Source of the DNA: Desmodesmus armatus
Taxonomy: Eukaryota > Chlorophyta > Chlorophyceae > Sphaeropleales > Scenedesmaceae
Direction of reading: 5' to 3'
DNA: 64,000 bases
Assembly (NCBI GenBank): GCA_007449985.2
Contig: VIIQ02000074.1
Location: forward strand, 161,947-225,946
Shown here one piece after another: positions 12,080 through 26,170 of the stretch; position 1 is the first letter of the stretch, and each line of letters starts with the position of its first letter. Under the pieces are notes generated by a model. That model had not been told where the DNA came from and did no database searches. It saw only the letters and a program-made list of their open reading frames with translations. The position numbers were made by a program, and so were the translations under genes.

Positions 12080-15000
12080 ATGCCTGCTGCCAAAGCATCT
12101 GAAAGCGTCGTCATACGCTTTGGCCATCCAGCACTTGAGCGAATAGACCCCAGCACGTCGTTTCTGTATGCTCCACACACAGTTTCGGCCCTGCTAGTAG
12201 GTGGGTCAACAGGGGGGGGGAGGGAGAAATGCTCAGTATCATCTGACAGACGGTTGGCATCTACAAACAATCAGCTTCAAACGGTTGACTGCATATATTA
12301 ATATCATACTTATGTCGTTGTGCAGGTCTTGCGCTGTTGGCGCACTATGCAGGTGTTTTTAGCACCCAAGCAGCGGCTTACAGCAGCAATGCAGGGCTGT
12401 GGGCTGCTGTTGTTGTCTTCCTGGGTGAGCCGGCCATGCAAGGCGCCACAACTAGCAGAATAGCATCAGCAGCGCAGCAGCAGTCTAGCACAGGGGCCAG
12501 TGTGCACCATAACGGCTTCAGTGGACTGGCACCGGCCTTGTATGTTGCACACGTGTGCTCACCCATGCTCTGGCTCAGAGCAGACATTTCTTTGCAGATT
12601 GACACCAGTTCTGCACCTATGACGCTTTGCCCTAACTGCCTGTAGGCTACTCCGTTGTGCAAGGGCCTCGCACCAGCATGGTTCGGCCCCACCCTGCTGT
12701 GTGGCGCCTGGTGCATGGTGCTGCAGTGATGTACGTCATGGCCCTGGTCTGGCTGCTGTTCCAGACCGTGGACCAAGCCAGGCAGGCACTCAAGGTGAGG
12801 CAGCTGCTGGGGCTGCTGTGGCTGCTGGGTCGACAAGGCTTGTGGGGCCTGGAACTGCTTGTAGCAGGGTGGACCTAGCTTGTGGGGGCTTGGACTGGTT
12901 GTAGGAGGGTGTGCAGGGTATTGGGACACGTAGGGCAAGGGGGTGCTCATGTTCCTGCCACATGGTTTGGCAAGCAAAGAGTCTGCAGGCCAGCTACTCA
13001 AGGTGAGGCAGCTGCTGGGACTGCTGGGTTTACCTGGCTTGTGGGGGCTTGAACCGGCTGTAGCAAAGTCGACTTGACTTGTGGGGGCTTGGACTGGTTG
13101 TAGCTGGGTCTGCTGAGGCAAGTAGCGTGAGGGGTGCTCCTGTAGCTGCCACATGGTGCAGCCAGCAACGTCTCTGCAGGCCGGTACCTTCTTGTAAGGA
13201 GTGTTGACTTGAGTCGTGACAGTACGCGACCCTGGGGTTGAACAGACATGACGGCAAACTTCACATACACCATGCAGCATCGCTACGTGACCCCAGCACG
13301 CAGCTTCTGCTGTCTGTGGCAGCCTCCATGGGGTGCACTGCACCACATGGCATCACAGCCCACACACACCCCAGAGTCCAGCATTGCCGCTGTGTAAGAC
13401 ATATGTGTGTGAGGCTTGCCTGAGCCGCATGCAGAAGTGCTGTGGCTTGTATTGTCTCTCAGCAGGACCTTCTGTGGGCCAGCAACCTGCAGTGGATGGA
13501 AGGAACTCGCCAGATGTCAGGCTGGTCTGTCGTTCTGCCCGTGGGATACTCATCAAGCTTGCTGACCGTGTCAGTGGTTGCTGTGGATTGACCTCCACAT
13601 GAAGTAACATCCACCTGGATGTTGTGCCGCCTTGTTGTTTCATTGTGTCCTGCAGCACCTTGACAGCAGGCTAGGTGTGGAGGTGGTGTACCGTGACTAC
13701 GGCACCTCATGCACACTGAGGGACCCAGCAACTGGCAACATCAACTGGGCAGGTATGCGTCTGAAGCCTGGGCCAGCTCTGAGAGTGGGGCAATGCCTTA
13801 GCCTGCAATCATTGTGTGAAAAGGTTGACATTGGCAACGGATGCGGCACCCAGCAGAGCATTTTTGTTGCAGCGTTGGAACTCGGGGAGGGGGGGTGCGG
13901 GCTTCCCTTTTGGTTCCTGGTCAAATCGCGCTGCTGGAACTGAAGCAGGTCTTGCACGGTGGGGTGCGGAGGATTGGCAAAAGAGTTTGATTGCTACTTT
14001 GGAATTTTGCAGCCTCCACTGCAGGATGCACGCACATTCGGACTTCATGGGCTCCTGGGTTGTTTGCTGGTGCTGATGTGTACCTGTTACCCTGCTTGTA
14101 CTGCACCACACTGTACTGTATTCAGGGCTGCGCTCAACGCTGTTGGACGAGTTTGTGCTGGCGCACAGCCTGGGCTGGTGGGCCAAGGCGCTGCTGATAC
14201 GCAACACAAAGCTGCTGTGGGTTTACTCCGTCATGTTTGAACTGCTGGAGCTCACCTTTGCGGTACGTCGGGGTTTGGGGGGTGGGGAGGAGGGGACATT
14301 GCAAGGCGGACTGGCGGGACAGTGATTGTGACAACCCCGGTGCCTAAGGGAGGGCTAGCGGCCCAGCTTCATCAGCTTCACGAGGCGGAGTCACTCCGTG
14401 GCTCATGCAGTGCTTGATTGAAACACAGAAGAGGAAGATGGTGCGGTCAAGTCAGAAAAGCGCTCTGCTTCTTGCAGCGGGTACCCGCTGCCAGCCAACG
14501 ACAAGCTCAGGGTGACTGCCGCCATGTGGCAGTCGCAGTCGCAGCACCCCTGCATGCGCATGTCGCGCGTGACAGAAACCTTTGAACCTGCGTGCATCAC
14601 TCCATTTGGCAGTCTGCGTTGTGCACGCAGCGTGCAGCACGCTTCAACATGCCTTCTCAGTAAAGGACCATGGCTAGTAATCGAGTGTGCCACTGAGTGC
14701 ACCCCTGTTGCCTGCCCCTGCTGCCTGCAGCACATGCTGCCCAACTTCAATGAGTGCTGGTGGGACAGCTGGGTGCTGGACGTGCTGGTATGCAACTCAC
14801 TGGGTGGGTGACTGACACACACCCAATGAGTGAAGGCCTCGGAAACTGGCACCGCTTGTTGAAAGCTGTGTTCATGCAGTGGTTACACTGCTCCTGCACT
14901 GATTGGGGACCAAGCATGGCGACAGCATGACAAACCTACAGGCATGACTGCAAGTTCATGTACCCACAAACAATCATCACCATCACCATGATGTTACCAT

Positions 15001-16690
15001 CTGACCTAGACGTTGTGCCTGTGACAGGCATTTACACCGGCATGGCCACTGTGCGGTGGCTACACATGACATACACAAACTACAACTGGCAGGGTTGGAG
15101 TGAACTGAAAGGAGTCAGGCAGCGAGCAAGCAGGTAGGTCCTGTTTTCCTCCTGCTGATGGTGCAGAGCATGGAGACTGCGAGAGTCGATCTTGAGGCAC
15201 TTGTCCTTTGCGCCCTACATCACAGTAGTGCTGCCTGTGTGCAAAGAGAGTGGCAACTCCCCCTCCCCACGTGTGATTCCATCCCTGCCATGTGCTGGCA
15301 GCAAGCAACGTGTCATGCTATGGGATGTCTCAGCATCGGCCACGCATCTGTTGAGGTTGGCTCTGCACATGTATGCTGAAGGGTCGGGCTATGGCCTGGT
15401 GTTGCTGTGATCTGTACAGGTCCGTTCAACAGTTGCTGCCCTACAGCTGGACCCACCTCAACTGGATGCCATTCTCCAGTGAGTGCATGCATTGCACAGT
15501 GTCTGTTGCACCCCTGAGGCATGCCATCATACCTTCTCATGCAGCTACATGCCATGCCATAGTGCCATGTTGGCCATCAACCCACCAGTGCATGCTGTCT
15601 GCCTCACTTGCATGCACCCATCTGACCTACATAGTCTCCACTGCCCAGTAACTGCTGGCTCCCCACCCCCGAAGCATGGGGTGTTCTGAGCCTGCCTCCT
15701 GTCCCATTGTGGCCCACCGCACAGGCCCCTCCCGCTGCTTGCAAGCCCTGCTTGTGGTTGCGGCCTTCCTGGCGGTCGAGGTGAATGTGTTCTTCCTCAA
15801 GTATGCCCTGTGGGTGCCGCCCACCAACCCTCTGAACACAGCCCGTCTAGTGCTGTGGCTCTTTGTGGGGGCACCAGCTGTGAGGGAGTACTACGAATTC
15901 ATTGAGGTGGGGCCGATCAGGGGCCAAGGGGAGACTATCATCATTGGGACAGGGTCGTTGTGCACCCCAAATGCCACTGGGGTGATTGTAGCAATCCGGA
16001 CAGCGAAGGCGTATGACCACACACATCCTAGTCAGCAGGCAATGTTGTCTTGCCAGCACACCTCGTGAATAACGAAGTCTGCTGTTGTGTCACGGTTGGT
16101 TACACCTGCAGCAGGCTGTGGTTGAGCTGAACTTGCAGTTTGTTAATTTGCTTGCAGGGAAGCAGTGGCAGCCAGGTGGTGGCAGGTGGCTTCAGGTTTT
16201 ACAAGCTGGGCACATTTGCATGGCTGGCAATTGCGGTAAGTTCATCGTTTCCGTCATGAGGAGCGAGCCCAACAGCACAACTTCATGCATCTACAATGTG
16301 GTGGCTGCTCTGTGTGTCTTCACTGTCGATGTTGGTCATGGGATAGTTGCCGAGTGGGCAACTATCGGCATGCCCACCATTGCCGATAGTTAGTGGGCAT
16401 GTTAGCCAAGCTGAACGGCATGCAAGCATGCGGTGGGCGTGTGTATGATGGTTGCTGCCTTGCTGTTCTTCTTTGCCCTGCAGATGTTGAGCTTGGAGAC
16501 TTTCATATCTGTCAAATTCGGTCGAGGACTGTATGAGCGCCCTTGGCCACAGCACGTTGTGGTCAGCTGGGTGGTGGTTGTGCTGTGCGCTGTTGTTTTA
16601 CTTGCAGTGTGGCAGTGGAGGGCCACAGCTGCCTCAAGTGGCAAAAATGTGCGTGATAAGCCAAGCTATGTTAGTAACAAGGACTTGTAG
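12080..16690 (+). CDS. PSS1: Phosphatidylserine synthase, base-exchange type
   Basis: Eleven exons: 12080-12200, 12326-12424, 12646-12794, 13656-13752, 14126-14262, 14731-14803, 15028-15133, 15420-15478, 15725-15906, 16158-16235 and 16484-16690. All phases match and give 435 residues. An in-frame stop at 12053 makes ATG 12080 the only start in this exon. Family landmarks of eukaryotic PSS1 (PF03034) appear in order: [92 protein letters not shown] and the last helix near [14 protein letters not shown]. The enzyme swaps the head group of phosphatidylethanolamine or -choline for serine in the ER membrane, and several hydrophobic helices fit a polytopic protein. It is not the CDP-DAG-dependent bacterial or yeast type, which lacks these motifs. 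Length is close to plant PSS1. No TGTAA is seen before 17147, so its 3' end is undefined. Confidence 0.93.
16342..16401. repeat. Overlapping inverted repeats in the last intron of PSS1
   Basis: Three hairpins overlap. Arms GATAGTTGCC (16342-16351) and GGCAACTATC (16357-16366); arms AACTATCGGCA (16360-16370) and TGCCGATAGTT (16381-16391); arms CATGCCCAC (16369-16377) and GTGGGCATG (16393-16401). All arms are perfect. The first two hairpins share one arm and cannot form together. It may be a small foldback element or an RNA structure within intron 10. Confidence 0.8.
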
Positions 16691-16960
16691 CATGTACCAG
16701 CCCTCTCGTGTCATTTCATGTCGTGCGTCTTTGCAACTCCGACATGATGTCATTTCGCTGGCTTGGGTACATTTTGCAGATGACCCTAGACGGTGCGCAG
16801 TGATTGCGGCCTGATTGCGGTCCAAAAGATGTGTATGAATACCAATACCAATACCAATATTGCAGGGGGTTCACCCTCTTCCCCGGCACTAGCCAGCGAG
16901 CAGATCTGCTCATGGGGGCTTTCACATATATTAGCACCCTTCCTCTTCGCATTCTGTACG

Positions 16961-17166
16961 GACGGCTGTGGTATATAGAGGACTCTGGGCGCACGGTCAG
17001 GCCCTAGATCCCCTTGAGGGCTGCTTCTCACGGATTTGTCTGCATGGCCCTGCGATGGTGTCACCTGCACAAGGGTGGCCGGAGTCACAACAGGTTGCCA
17101 TCCTCCCATTTCATGGAGTGAACCATTGGTGCATGGTCCAGCCCATTGTAACGGATCACTTCCAAA
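16961..17166 (+). mobile_element. Old, diverged 3' end of LINE-A'
   Basis: The stretch matches the 3' terminus of the A' elements at 55762-55989 with many substitutions, ending in TTGTAACGGATCACTTCCAAAC. There is no long poly(A) left. It is the most decayed LINE copy here and the one closest to the genes. The sequence 16691-16960 between it and PSS1 shows no feature except a (CCAATA)-like run at 16841-16860. Confidence 0.75.
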
Positions 17167-17300
17167 CAGAAGACATGCACTAGCACAAACAATGCTCACT
17201 CCAAAAAACAATGCACTAGCACAAGTGCAACGACGTAGAAAAGACGGCACAGAGAGGAACATGGCGAATGTTTCTGCAAGTGATCATTTACAATGGGCTG

Positions 17301-17615
17301 TGTGAGTGTGGTGACGCATCGGTGGTGCTTTCTCTCGGCGCTGCGTTGGCTCGCTTTCGTTAGTGTTGCTCGCATGCTTTGTCCCTTTGCCGGTGCTTTT
17401 CTTTAGTCATTTTGCGGGTGCATGGTCGGGTCCTGGTGTCTGCTTTTTGGCAGGCTGCACTGCGACGGGCCGCCCGTGAGACCATGTGGTGGGGGTGTCC
17501 GCTTGCGCCCTCACAGGGTGGTGCCTGCCAGGTTGCGCCATCCTCTTGCCTGAGCTTTGAGGGGTGGCTTCTGTTGCTTGACTTCGCTTTTGTAACTTGC
17601 TCACTCAAAAAAAAA
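17301..17615 (+). mobile_element. 5'-truncated LINE-B 3' end with target-site duplication
   Basis: About 315 bp of LINE-B 3' UTR ending in TGTAACTTGCTCACTC and A9. CAATGGGCTG flanks it at 17291-17300 and 17619-17628, three bases after the tail. This is the product of target-primed reverse transcription with heavy 5' truncation. The unique-looking sequence 17629-17867 after it has no gene. Confidence 0.85.
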
Positions 17616-18559
17616 TTCCAATGGGCTGGAAACAAAACAATGGGCTGGAGGAAAAGGGCAGCGCAACGCACAATATTTCGTTTCTGATACACGATGTTTT
17701 CAGAACACCCAACGCTATGCGCTAAAATCTGGACGGAATGAAATGTATATTGGCACGACAAGCAAGCCTTTCGATCTCAGCAGTGATGGGGCACCTTGGC
17801 AAACACCAACATTGAAATTGGCCATGTGCCAATTAATTCCCAAACACCACTGTGTTGCTAGCCACCACAGCGCACCATCACGCGGCATCCGCCGCCGCCA
17901 ACCCAACGCTACGCGCCGCTCTCTGACTCAATTGGGGTGCATGTTGGTACGCTTGAAGACACTATTTTTGTCTTTCACTAGAGCCGCCCAGATGATTTTT
18001 GCGGACCACCATCGCTGCGCACCATCCGCCGCCGTCAACCCAACGCAACGCTACGCGTCGCTCTCTGACTCAATTGGGGTGCATGATGGTACGCTTGAAG
18101 ACACTATTTTTGTCTTTCACTAGAGCCAACCAGATGATGTGTGCGGACCACCACCGCTGCGCACCATCCGCCGCCGTCAACCCAACGCAACGCTACGCGT
18201 CGCTCTCTGACTCAATTGGGGTGCATGTTGGTACGCTTGAAGACACTATTTTGTCTTTCACTAGAGCCAACCAGATGATGTTTGCGGACCACCACCGCTG
18301 CGCACCATCCGCCGCCGTCAACCCAACGCTACGCGCCGCTCTCTGACTCAATTGGGGTGCATGTTGGTACGCTTGAAGACACTATTTTTGTCTTTCACTA
18401 GAGCCAACCAGATGATGTTTGCGGACCACCACCGCTGCGCACCATCCGCCGCCGTCAACCCAACGCTACGCGCCGCTCTCTGACTCAATTGGGGTGCATG
18501 TTGGTACGCTTGAAGACACTATTTTTGTCTTTCACTAGAGCCAACCAGATGATGTTTGC

Positions 18560-21500
18560 GGACCACCACCGCTGCGCACCATCCGCCGCCGTCAACCCAA
18601 CGCTACGCGCCGCTCTCTGACTCAATTGGGGTGCATGTTGGTACGCTTGAAGACACTATTTTTGTCTTTCACTAGAGCCAACCAGATGATGTTTGCGGAC
18701 CACCACCGCTGCGCACCATCCGCCGCCGTCAACCCAACGCTACGCGCCGCTCTCTGACTCAATTGGGGTGCATGTTGGTACGCTTGAAGACACTGTTTTT
18801 GTCTTTCACTAGAGCCAACCAGATGATGTTTGCGGACCACCACCGCTGCGCACCATCCGCCGCCGTCAACCCAACGCTACGCGCCGCTCTCTGACTCAAT
18901 TGGGGTGCATGTTGGTACGCTTGAAGACACTATTTTAGTCTTTCACTGGAGCCAACCAGATGATTTTTGCGGACCACCATCGCTGCGCACCATCCGCCGC
19001 CGTCAACCCAACGCTACGCGCCGCTCTCTGACTCAATTGGGGTGCATGTTGGTACGCTTGAAGACACTATTTTTGTCTTTCACTAGAGCCAACCAGATGA
19101 TGTGTGCGGACCACCACCGCTGCGCACCATCCGCCGCCGTCAACCCAACGCTACGCGCCGCTCTCTGACTCAATTGGGGTGCATGTTGGTACGCTTGAAG
19201 ACACTATTTTTGTCTTTCACTAGAGCCAACCAGATGATGTGTGCGGACCACCACCGCTGCGCACCATCCGCCGCCGTCAACCCAACGCTACGCGTCGCTC
19301 TCTGACTCAATTGGGGTGCATGTTGGTACGCTTGAAGACACTATTTTTGTCTTTCACTAGAGCCAACCAGATGATGTTTGCGGACCACCATCGCTGCGCA
19401 CCATCCGCCGCCGTCAACCCAACGCTACGCGCCGCTCTCTGACTCAATTGGGGTGCATGTTGGTACGCTTGAAGACACTATTTTAGTCTTTCACTGGAGC
19501 CAACCAGATGATTTTTGCGGACCACCATTGCTGCGCACCATCCGCCGCCGTCAACCCAACGCTACGCGCCGCTCTCTGACTCAATTGGGGTGCATGTTGG
19601 TACGCTTGAAGACACTATTTTTGTCTTTCACTAGAGCCAACCAGATGATGTGTGCGGACCACCACCGCTGCGCACCATCCGCCGCCGTCAACCCAACGCT
19701 ACGCGCCGCTCTCTGACTCAATTGGGGTGCATGTTGGTACGCTTGAAGACACTATTTTTGTCTTTCACTAGAGCCAACCAGATGATGTGTGCGGACCACC
19801 ACCGCTGCGCACCATCCGCCGCCGTCAACCCAACGCTACGCGCCGCTCTCTGACTCAATTGGGGTGCATGTTGGTACGCTTGAAGACACTATTTTTGCCT
19901 TTCACTAGAGCCAACCAGATGATGTGTGCGGACCACCACCGCTGCGCACCATCCGCCGCCGTCAACCCAACGCTACGCGCCGCTCTCTGACTCAATTGGG
20001 GTGCATGTTGGTACGCTTGAAGACACTATTTTTGTCTTTCACTAGAGCCAACCAGATGATGTTTGCGGACCACCATCGCTGCGCACCATCCGCCGCCGTC
20101 AACCCAACGCTACACGCCGCTCTCTGACTCAATTGGGGTGCATGTTGGTACGCTTGAAGACACTATTTTTGTCTTTCACTAGAGCCAACCAGATGATGTT
20201 TGCGGACCACCATCGCTGCGCACCATCCGCCGCCGTCAACCCAACGCTACGCGCCGCTCTCTGACTCAATTGGGGTGCATGTTGGTACGCTTGAAGACAC
20301 TATTTTTGTCTTTCACTGGAGCCAACCAGATGATGTGTGCGGACCACCACCGCTGCGCACCATCCGCCGCCGTCAACCCAACGCTACGCGCCGCTCTCTG
20401 ACTCAATTGGGGTGCATGTTGGTACGCTTGAAGACACTATTTTTGTCTTTCACTAAAGCCAACCAGATGATTTTGGCGGACCACCACCGCTGCGCACCAT
20501 CCGCCGCCGTCAACCCAACGCTACGCGCCGCTCTCTGACTCAATTGGGGTGCATGTTGGTACGCTTGAAGACACTATTTTTGCCTTTCACTAGAGCCAAC
20601 CAGATGATGTTGCGGACCACCACCGCTGCGCACCATCCGCCGCCGTCAACCCAACGCTACGCGCCGCTCTCTGACTCAATTGGGGTGCATGTTGGTACGC
20701 TTGAAGACACTATTTTTGTCTTTCACTAGAGCCAACCAAATGATGTTTGCGGACCACCATCGCTGCGCACCATCCGCCGCCGTCAACCCAACGCTACGCG
20801 CCGCTCTCTGACTCAATTGGGGTGCATGTTGGTACGCTTGAAGACACTATTTTTGTCTTTCACTGGAGCCAACCAGATGATGTGTGCGGACCACCACCGC
20901 TGCGCACCATCCGCCGCCGTCAACCCAACGCTACGCGCCGCTCTCTGACTCAATTGGGGTGCATGTTGGTACGCTTGAAGACACTATTTTTGTCTTTCAC
21001 TAGAGCCAACCAGATGATTTTGGCGGACCACCACCGCTGCGCACCATCCGCCGCCGTCAACCCAACGCTACGCGTCGCTCTCTGACTCAATTGGGGTGCA
21101 TGTTGGTACGCTTGAAGACACTATTTTTGTCTTTCACTAGAGCCAACCAGATGATGCTTGCGGACCACCACCGCTGCGCACCATCCGCCGCCGTCAACCC
21201 AACGCTACGCGCCGCTCTCTGACTCAATTGGGGTGCATGTTGGTACGCTTGAAGACACTATTTTTGTCTTTCACTAGAGCCAACCAGATGATGTTTGCGG
21301 ACCACCACCGCTGCGCACCATCCGCCGCCGTCAACCCAACGCTACGCGCCGCTCTCTGACTCAATTGGGGTGCATGTTGGTACGCTTGAAGACACTGTTT
21401 TTGTCTTTCACTAGAGCCAACCAGATGATGTTTGCGGACCACCACCGCTGCGCACCATCCGCCGCCGTCAACCCAACGCTACGCGCCGCTCTCTGACTCA

Positions 21501-23765
21501 ATTGGGGTGCATGTTGGTACGCTTGAAGACACTATTTTAGTCTTTCACTGGAGCCAACCAGATGATTTTTGCGGACCACCACCGCTGCGCACCATCCGCC
21601 GCCGTCAACCCAACGCTACGCGCCGCTCTCTGACTCAATTGGGGTGCATGTTGGTACGCTTGAAGACACTATTTTTGTCTTTCACTAGAGCCAACCAGAT
21701 GATGTGTGCGGACCACCACCGCTGCGCACCATCCGCCGCCGTCAACCCAACGCTACGCGCCGCTCTCTGACTCAATTGGGGTGCATGTTGGTACGCTTGA
21801 AGACACTATTTTTGTCTTTCACTAGAGCCAACCAGATGATGTGTGCGGACCACCACCGCTGCGCACCATCCGCCGCCGTCAACCCAACGCTACGCGTCGC
21901 TCTCTGACTCAATTGGGGTGCATGTTGGTACGCTTGAAGACACTATTTTTGTCTTTCACTAGAGCCAACCAGATGATGTTTGCGGACCACCATCGCTGCG
22001 CACCATCCGCCGCCGTCAACCCAACGCTACGCGCCGCTCTCTGACTCAATTGGGGTGCATGTTGGTACGCTTGAAGACACTATTTTAGTCTTTCACTGGA
22101 GCCAACCAGATGATTTTTGCGGACCACCATTGCTGCGCACCATCCGCCGCCGTCAACCCAACGCTACGCGCCGCTCTCTGACTCAATTGGGGTGCATGTT
22201 GGTACGCTTGAAGACACTATTTTTGTCTTTCACTAGAGCCAACCAGATGATGTGTGCGGACCACCACCGCTGCGCACCATCCGCCGCCGTCAACCCAACG
22301 CTACGCGCCGCTCTCTGACTCAATTGGGGTGCATGTTGGTACGCTTGAAGACACTATTTTTGTCTTTCACTAGAGCCAACCAGATGATGTGTGCGGACCA
22401 CCACCGCTGCGCACCATCCGCCGCCGTCAACCCAACGCTACGCGCCGCTCTCTGACTCAATTGGGGTGCATGTTGGTACGCTTGAAGACACTATTTTTGC
22501 CTTTCACTAGAGCCAACCAGATGATGTGTGCGGACCACCACCGCTGCGCACCATCCGCCGCCGTCAACCCAACGCTACGCGCCGCTCTCTGACTCAATTG
22601 GGGTGCATGTTGGTACGCTTGAAGACACTATTTTTGTCTTTCACTAGAGCCAACCAGATGATGTTTGCGGACCACCATCGCTGCGCACCATCCGCCGCCG
22701 TCAACCCAACGCTACACGCCGCTCTCTGACTCAATTGGGGTGCATGTTGGTACGCTTGAAGACACTATTTTTGTCTTTCACTAGAGCCAACCAGATGATG
22801 TTTGCGGACCACCATCGCTGCGCACCATCCGCCGCCGTCAACCCAACGCTACGCGCCGCTCTCTGACTCAATTGGGGTGCATGTTGGTACGCTTGAAGAC
22901 ACTATTTTTGTCTTTCACTGGAGCCAACCAGATGATGTGTGCGGACCACCACCGCTGCGCACCATCCGCCGCCGTCAACCCAACGCTACGCGCCGCTCTC
23001 TGACTCAATTGGGGTGCATGTTGGTACGCTTGAAGACACTATTTTTGTCTTTCACTAAAGCCAACCAGATGATTTTGGCGGACCACCACCGCTGCGCACC
23101 ATCCGCCGCCGTCAACCCAACGCTACGCGCCGCTCTCTGACTCAATTGGGGTGCATGTTGGTACGCTTGAAGACACTATTTTTGCCTTTCACTAGAGCCA
23201 ACCAGATGATGTGTGCGGACCACCACCGCTGCGCACCATCCGCCGCCGTCAACCCAACGCTACGCGCCGCTCTCTGACTCAATTGGGGTGCATGTTGGTA
23301 CGCTTGAAGACACTATTTTTGTCTTTCACTAGAGCCAACCAAATGATGTTTGCGGACCACCATCGCTGCGCACCATCCGCCGCCGTCAACCCAACGCTAC
23401 GCGCCGCTCTCTGACTCAATTGGGGTGCATGTTGGTACGCTTGAAGACACTATTTTTGTCTTTCACTGGAGCCAACCAGATGATGTGTGCGGACCACCAC
23501 CGCTGCGCACCATCCGCCGCCGTCAACCCAACGCTACGCGCCGCTCTCTGACTCAATTGGGGTGCATGTTGGTACGCTTGAAGACACTATTTTTGTCTTT
23601 CACTAGAGCCAACCAGATGATTTTGGCGGACCACCACCGCTGCGCACCATCCGCCGCCGTCAACCCAACGCTACGCGTCGCTCTCTGACTCAATTGGGGT
23701 GCATGTTGGTACGCTTGAAGACACTATTTTTGTCTTTCACTAGAGCCAACCAGATGATGCTTGCG
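18560..23765. repeat. Higher-order duplication: two tandem 2.6-kb blocks of 19 units
   Basis: Variant units recur in the same order at a spacing of 2602-2603 bp: 18791/21393 (CTGTTTTTG variant), 18935/21537 (TTTTAGTC variant), 20115/22717 (CTACACGCC variant) and 20456/23058 (ACTAAAGCC variant). The blocks differ by a few bases, including a 1-bp deletion near 20610 in the left one. Boundaries are approximate. Confidence 0.9.
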
Positions 23766-26170
23766 GACCACCACCGCTGCGCACCATCCGCCGCCGTCAA
23801 CCCACCGCTACGCGCCGCTCTCTGACTCAATTGGGGTGCATGTTGGTACGCTTGAAGACACTATTTTTGTCTTTCACTAGAGCCAACCAGATGATGTGTG
23901 CGGACCACCATCGCTGCGCACCATCCGCCGCCGTCAACCCAACGCTACGCGCCGCTCTCTGACTCAATTGGGGTGCATGTTGGTACGCTTGAAGACACTA
24001 TTTTTGTCTTTCACTAGAGCCAACCAGATGATGTTTGCGGACCACCACCGCTGCGCACCATCCGCCGCCGTCAACCCAACGCAACGCTACGCGTCGCTCT
24101 CTGACTCAATTGGGGTGCATGTTGGTACGCTTGAAGACACTATTTTTGTCTTTCACTAGAGCCAACCAGATGATGTTTGCGGACCACCACCGCTGCGCAC
24201 CATCCGCCGCCGTCAACCCAACGCTACGCGCCGCTCTCTGACTCAATTGGGGTGCATGTTGGTACGCTTGAAGACACTATTTTTGTCTTTCACTAGAGCC
24301 AACCAGATGATGTTTGCGGACCACCACCGCTGCGCACCATCCGCCGTCGTCAACCCAACGCTACGCGCCGCTCTCTGACTCAATTGGGGTGCATGTTGGT
24401 ACGCTTGAAGACACTATTTTTGTCTTTCACTGGAGCCAACCAGATGATTTTTGCGGACCACCATCGCTGCGCACCATCCGCCGCCGTCAACCCAACGCTA
24501 CGCGCCGCTCTCTGACTCAATTGGGGTGCATGTTGGTACGCTTGAAGACACTATTTTTGTCTTTCACTAGAGCCAACCAGATGATTTTTGCGGACCACCA
24601 CCGCTGCGCACCATCCGCCGCCGTCAACCCAACGCTACGCGCCGCTCTCTGACTCAATTGGGGTGCATGTTGGTACGCTTGAAGACACTATTTTTGTCTT
24701 TCACTAGAGCCAACCAGATGATGTTTGCGGACCACCACCGCTGCGCACCATCCGCCGCCGTCAACCCAACGCTACGCGCCGCTCTCTGACTCAATTGGGG
24801 TGCATGTTGGTACGCTTGAAGACACTATTTTTGTCTTTCACTAGAGCCAACCAGATGATGTTTGCGGACCACCATCGCTGCGCACCATCCGCCGCCGTCA
24901 ACCCAACGCTACGCGCCGCTCTCTGACTCAATTGGGGTGCATGTTGGTACGCTTGAAGACACTATTTTTGTCTTTCACTAGAGCCAACCAGATGATGTGT
25001 GCGGACCACCACCGCTGCGCACCATCCGCCGCCGTCAACCCAACGCTACGCGCCGCTCTCTGACTCAATTGGGGTGCATGTTGGTACGCTTGAAGACACT
25101 ATTTTTGTCTTTCACTAGAGCCAACCAGATGATTTTTGCGGACCACCACCGCTGCGCACCATCCGCCGCCGTCAACCCAACGCTACGCGCCGCTCTCTGA
25201 CTCAATTGGGGTGCATGTTGGTACGCTTGAAGACACTATTTTTGTCTTTCACTAGAGCCAACCAGATGATGTTTGCGGACCACCACCGCTGCGCACCATC
25301 CGCCGCCGTCAACCCAACGCTACGCGCCGCTCTCTGACTCAATTGGGGTGCATGTTGGTACGCTTGAAAACACTATTTTAGTCTTTCACTAGAGCCAACC
25401 AGATGATGTTTGCGGACCACCATCGCTGCGCACCATCCGCCGCCATCAACCCAACGCTACGCGCCGCTCTCTGACTCAATTGGGGTGCATGTTGGTACGC
25501 TTGAAGACACTATTTTTGTCTTTCACTAGAGCCAACCAGATGATGTTTGCGGACCACCACCGCTGCGCACCATCCGCCGCCGTCAACCCAACGCTACGCG
25601 CCGCTCTCTGACTCAATTGGGGTGCATGTTGGTACGCTTGAAGACACTATTTTTGTCTTTCACTAGAGCCAACCAGATGATGTGTGCGGACCACCACCGC
25701 TGCGCACCATCCGCCGCCGTCAACCCAACGCTACGCGTCGCTCTCTGACTCAATTGGGGTGCATGTTGGTACGCTTGAAGACACTATTTTTGTCTTTCAC
25801 TAGAGCCAACCAGATGATGTTTGCGGACCACCACCGCTGCGCACCATCCGCCGCCGTCAACCCAACGCTACGCGCCGCTCTCTGACTCAATTGGGGTGCA
25901 TGTTGGTACGCTTGAAGACACTATTTTTGTCTTTCACTAGAGCCAACCAGATGATGTTTGCGGACCACCATCGCTGCGCACCATCCGCCGCCGTCAACCC
26001 AACGCTACGCGCCGCTCTCTGACTCAATTGGGGTGCATGTTGGTACGCTTGAAGACACTATTTTTGTCTTTCACTAAAGCCAACCAGATGATTTTTGCGG
26101 ACCACCACCGCAGCGCACCATCCGCCGCCGTCAACCCAACGCTACGCGCCGCTCTCTGACTCAATTGGGG

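Noticed and set aside
12378..13346. 322-codon open frame on the minus strand
   Set aside because: It lies opposite PSS1 exons and introns, has no splice or family support and is explained by low stop frequency in GC-rich DNA.
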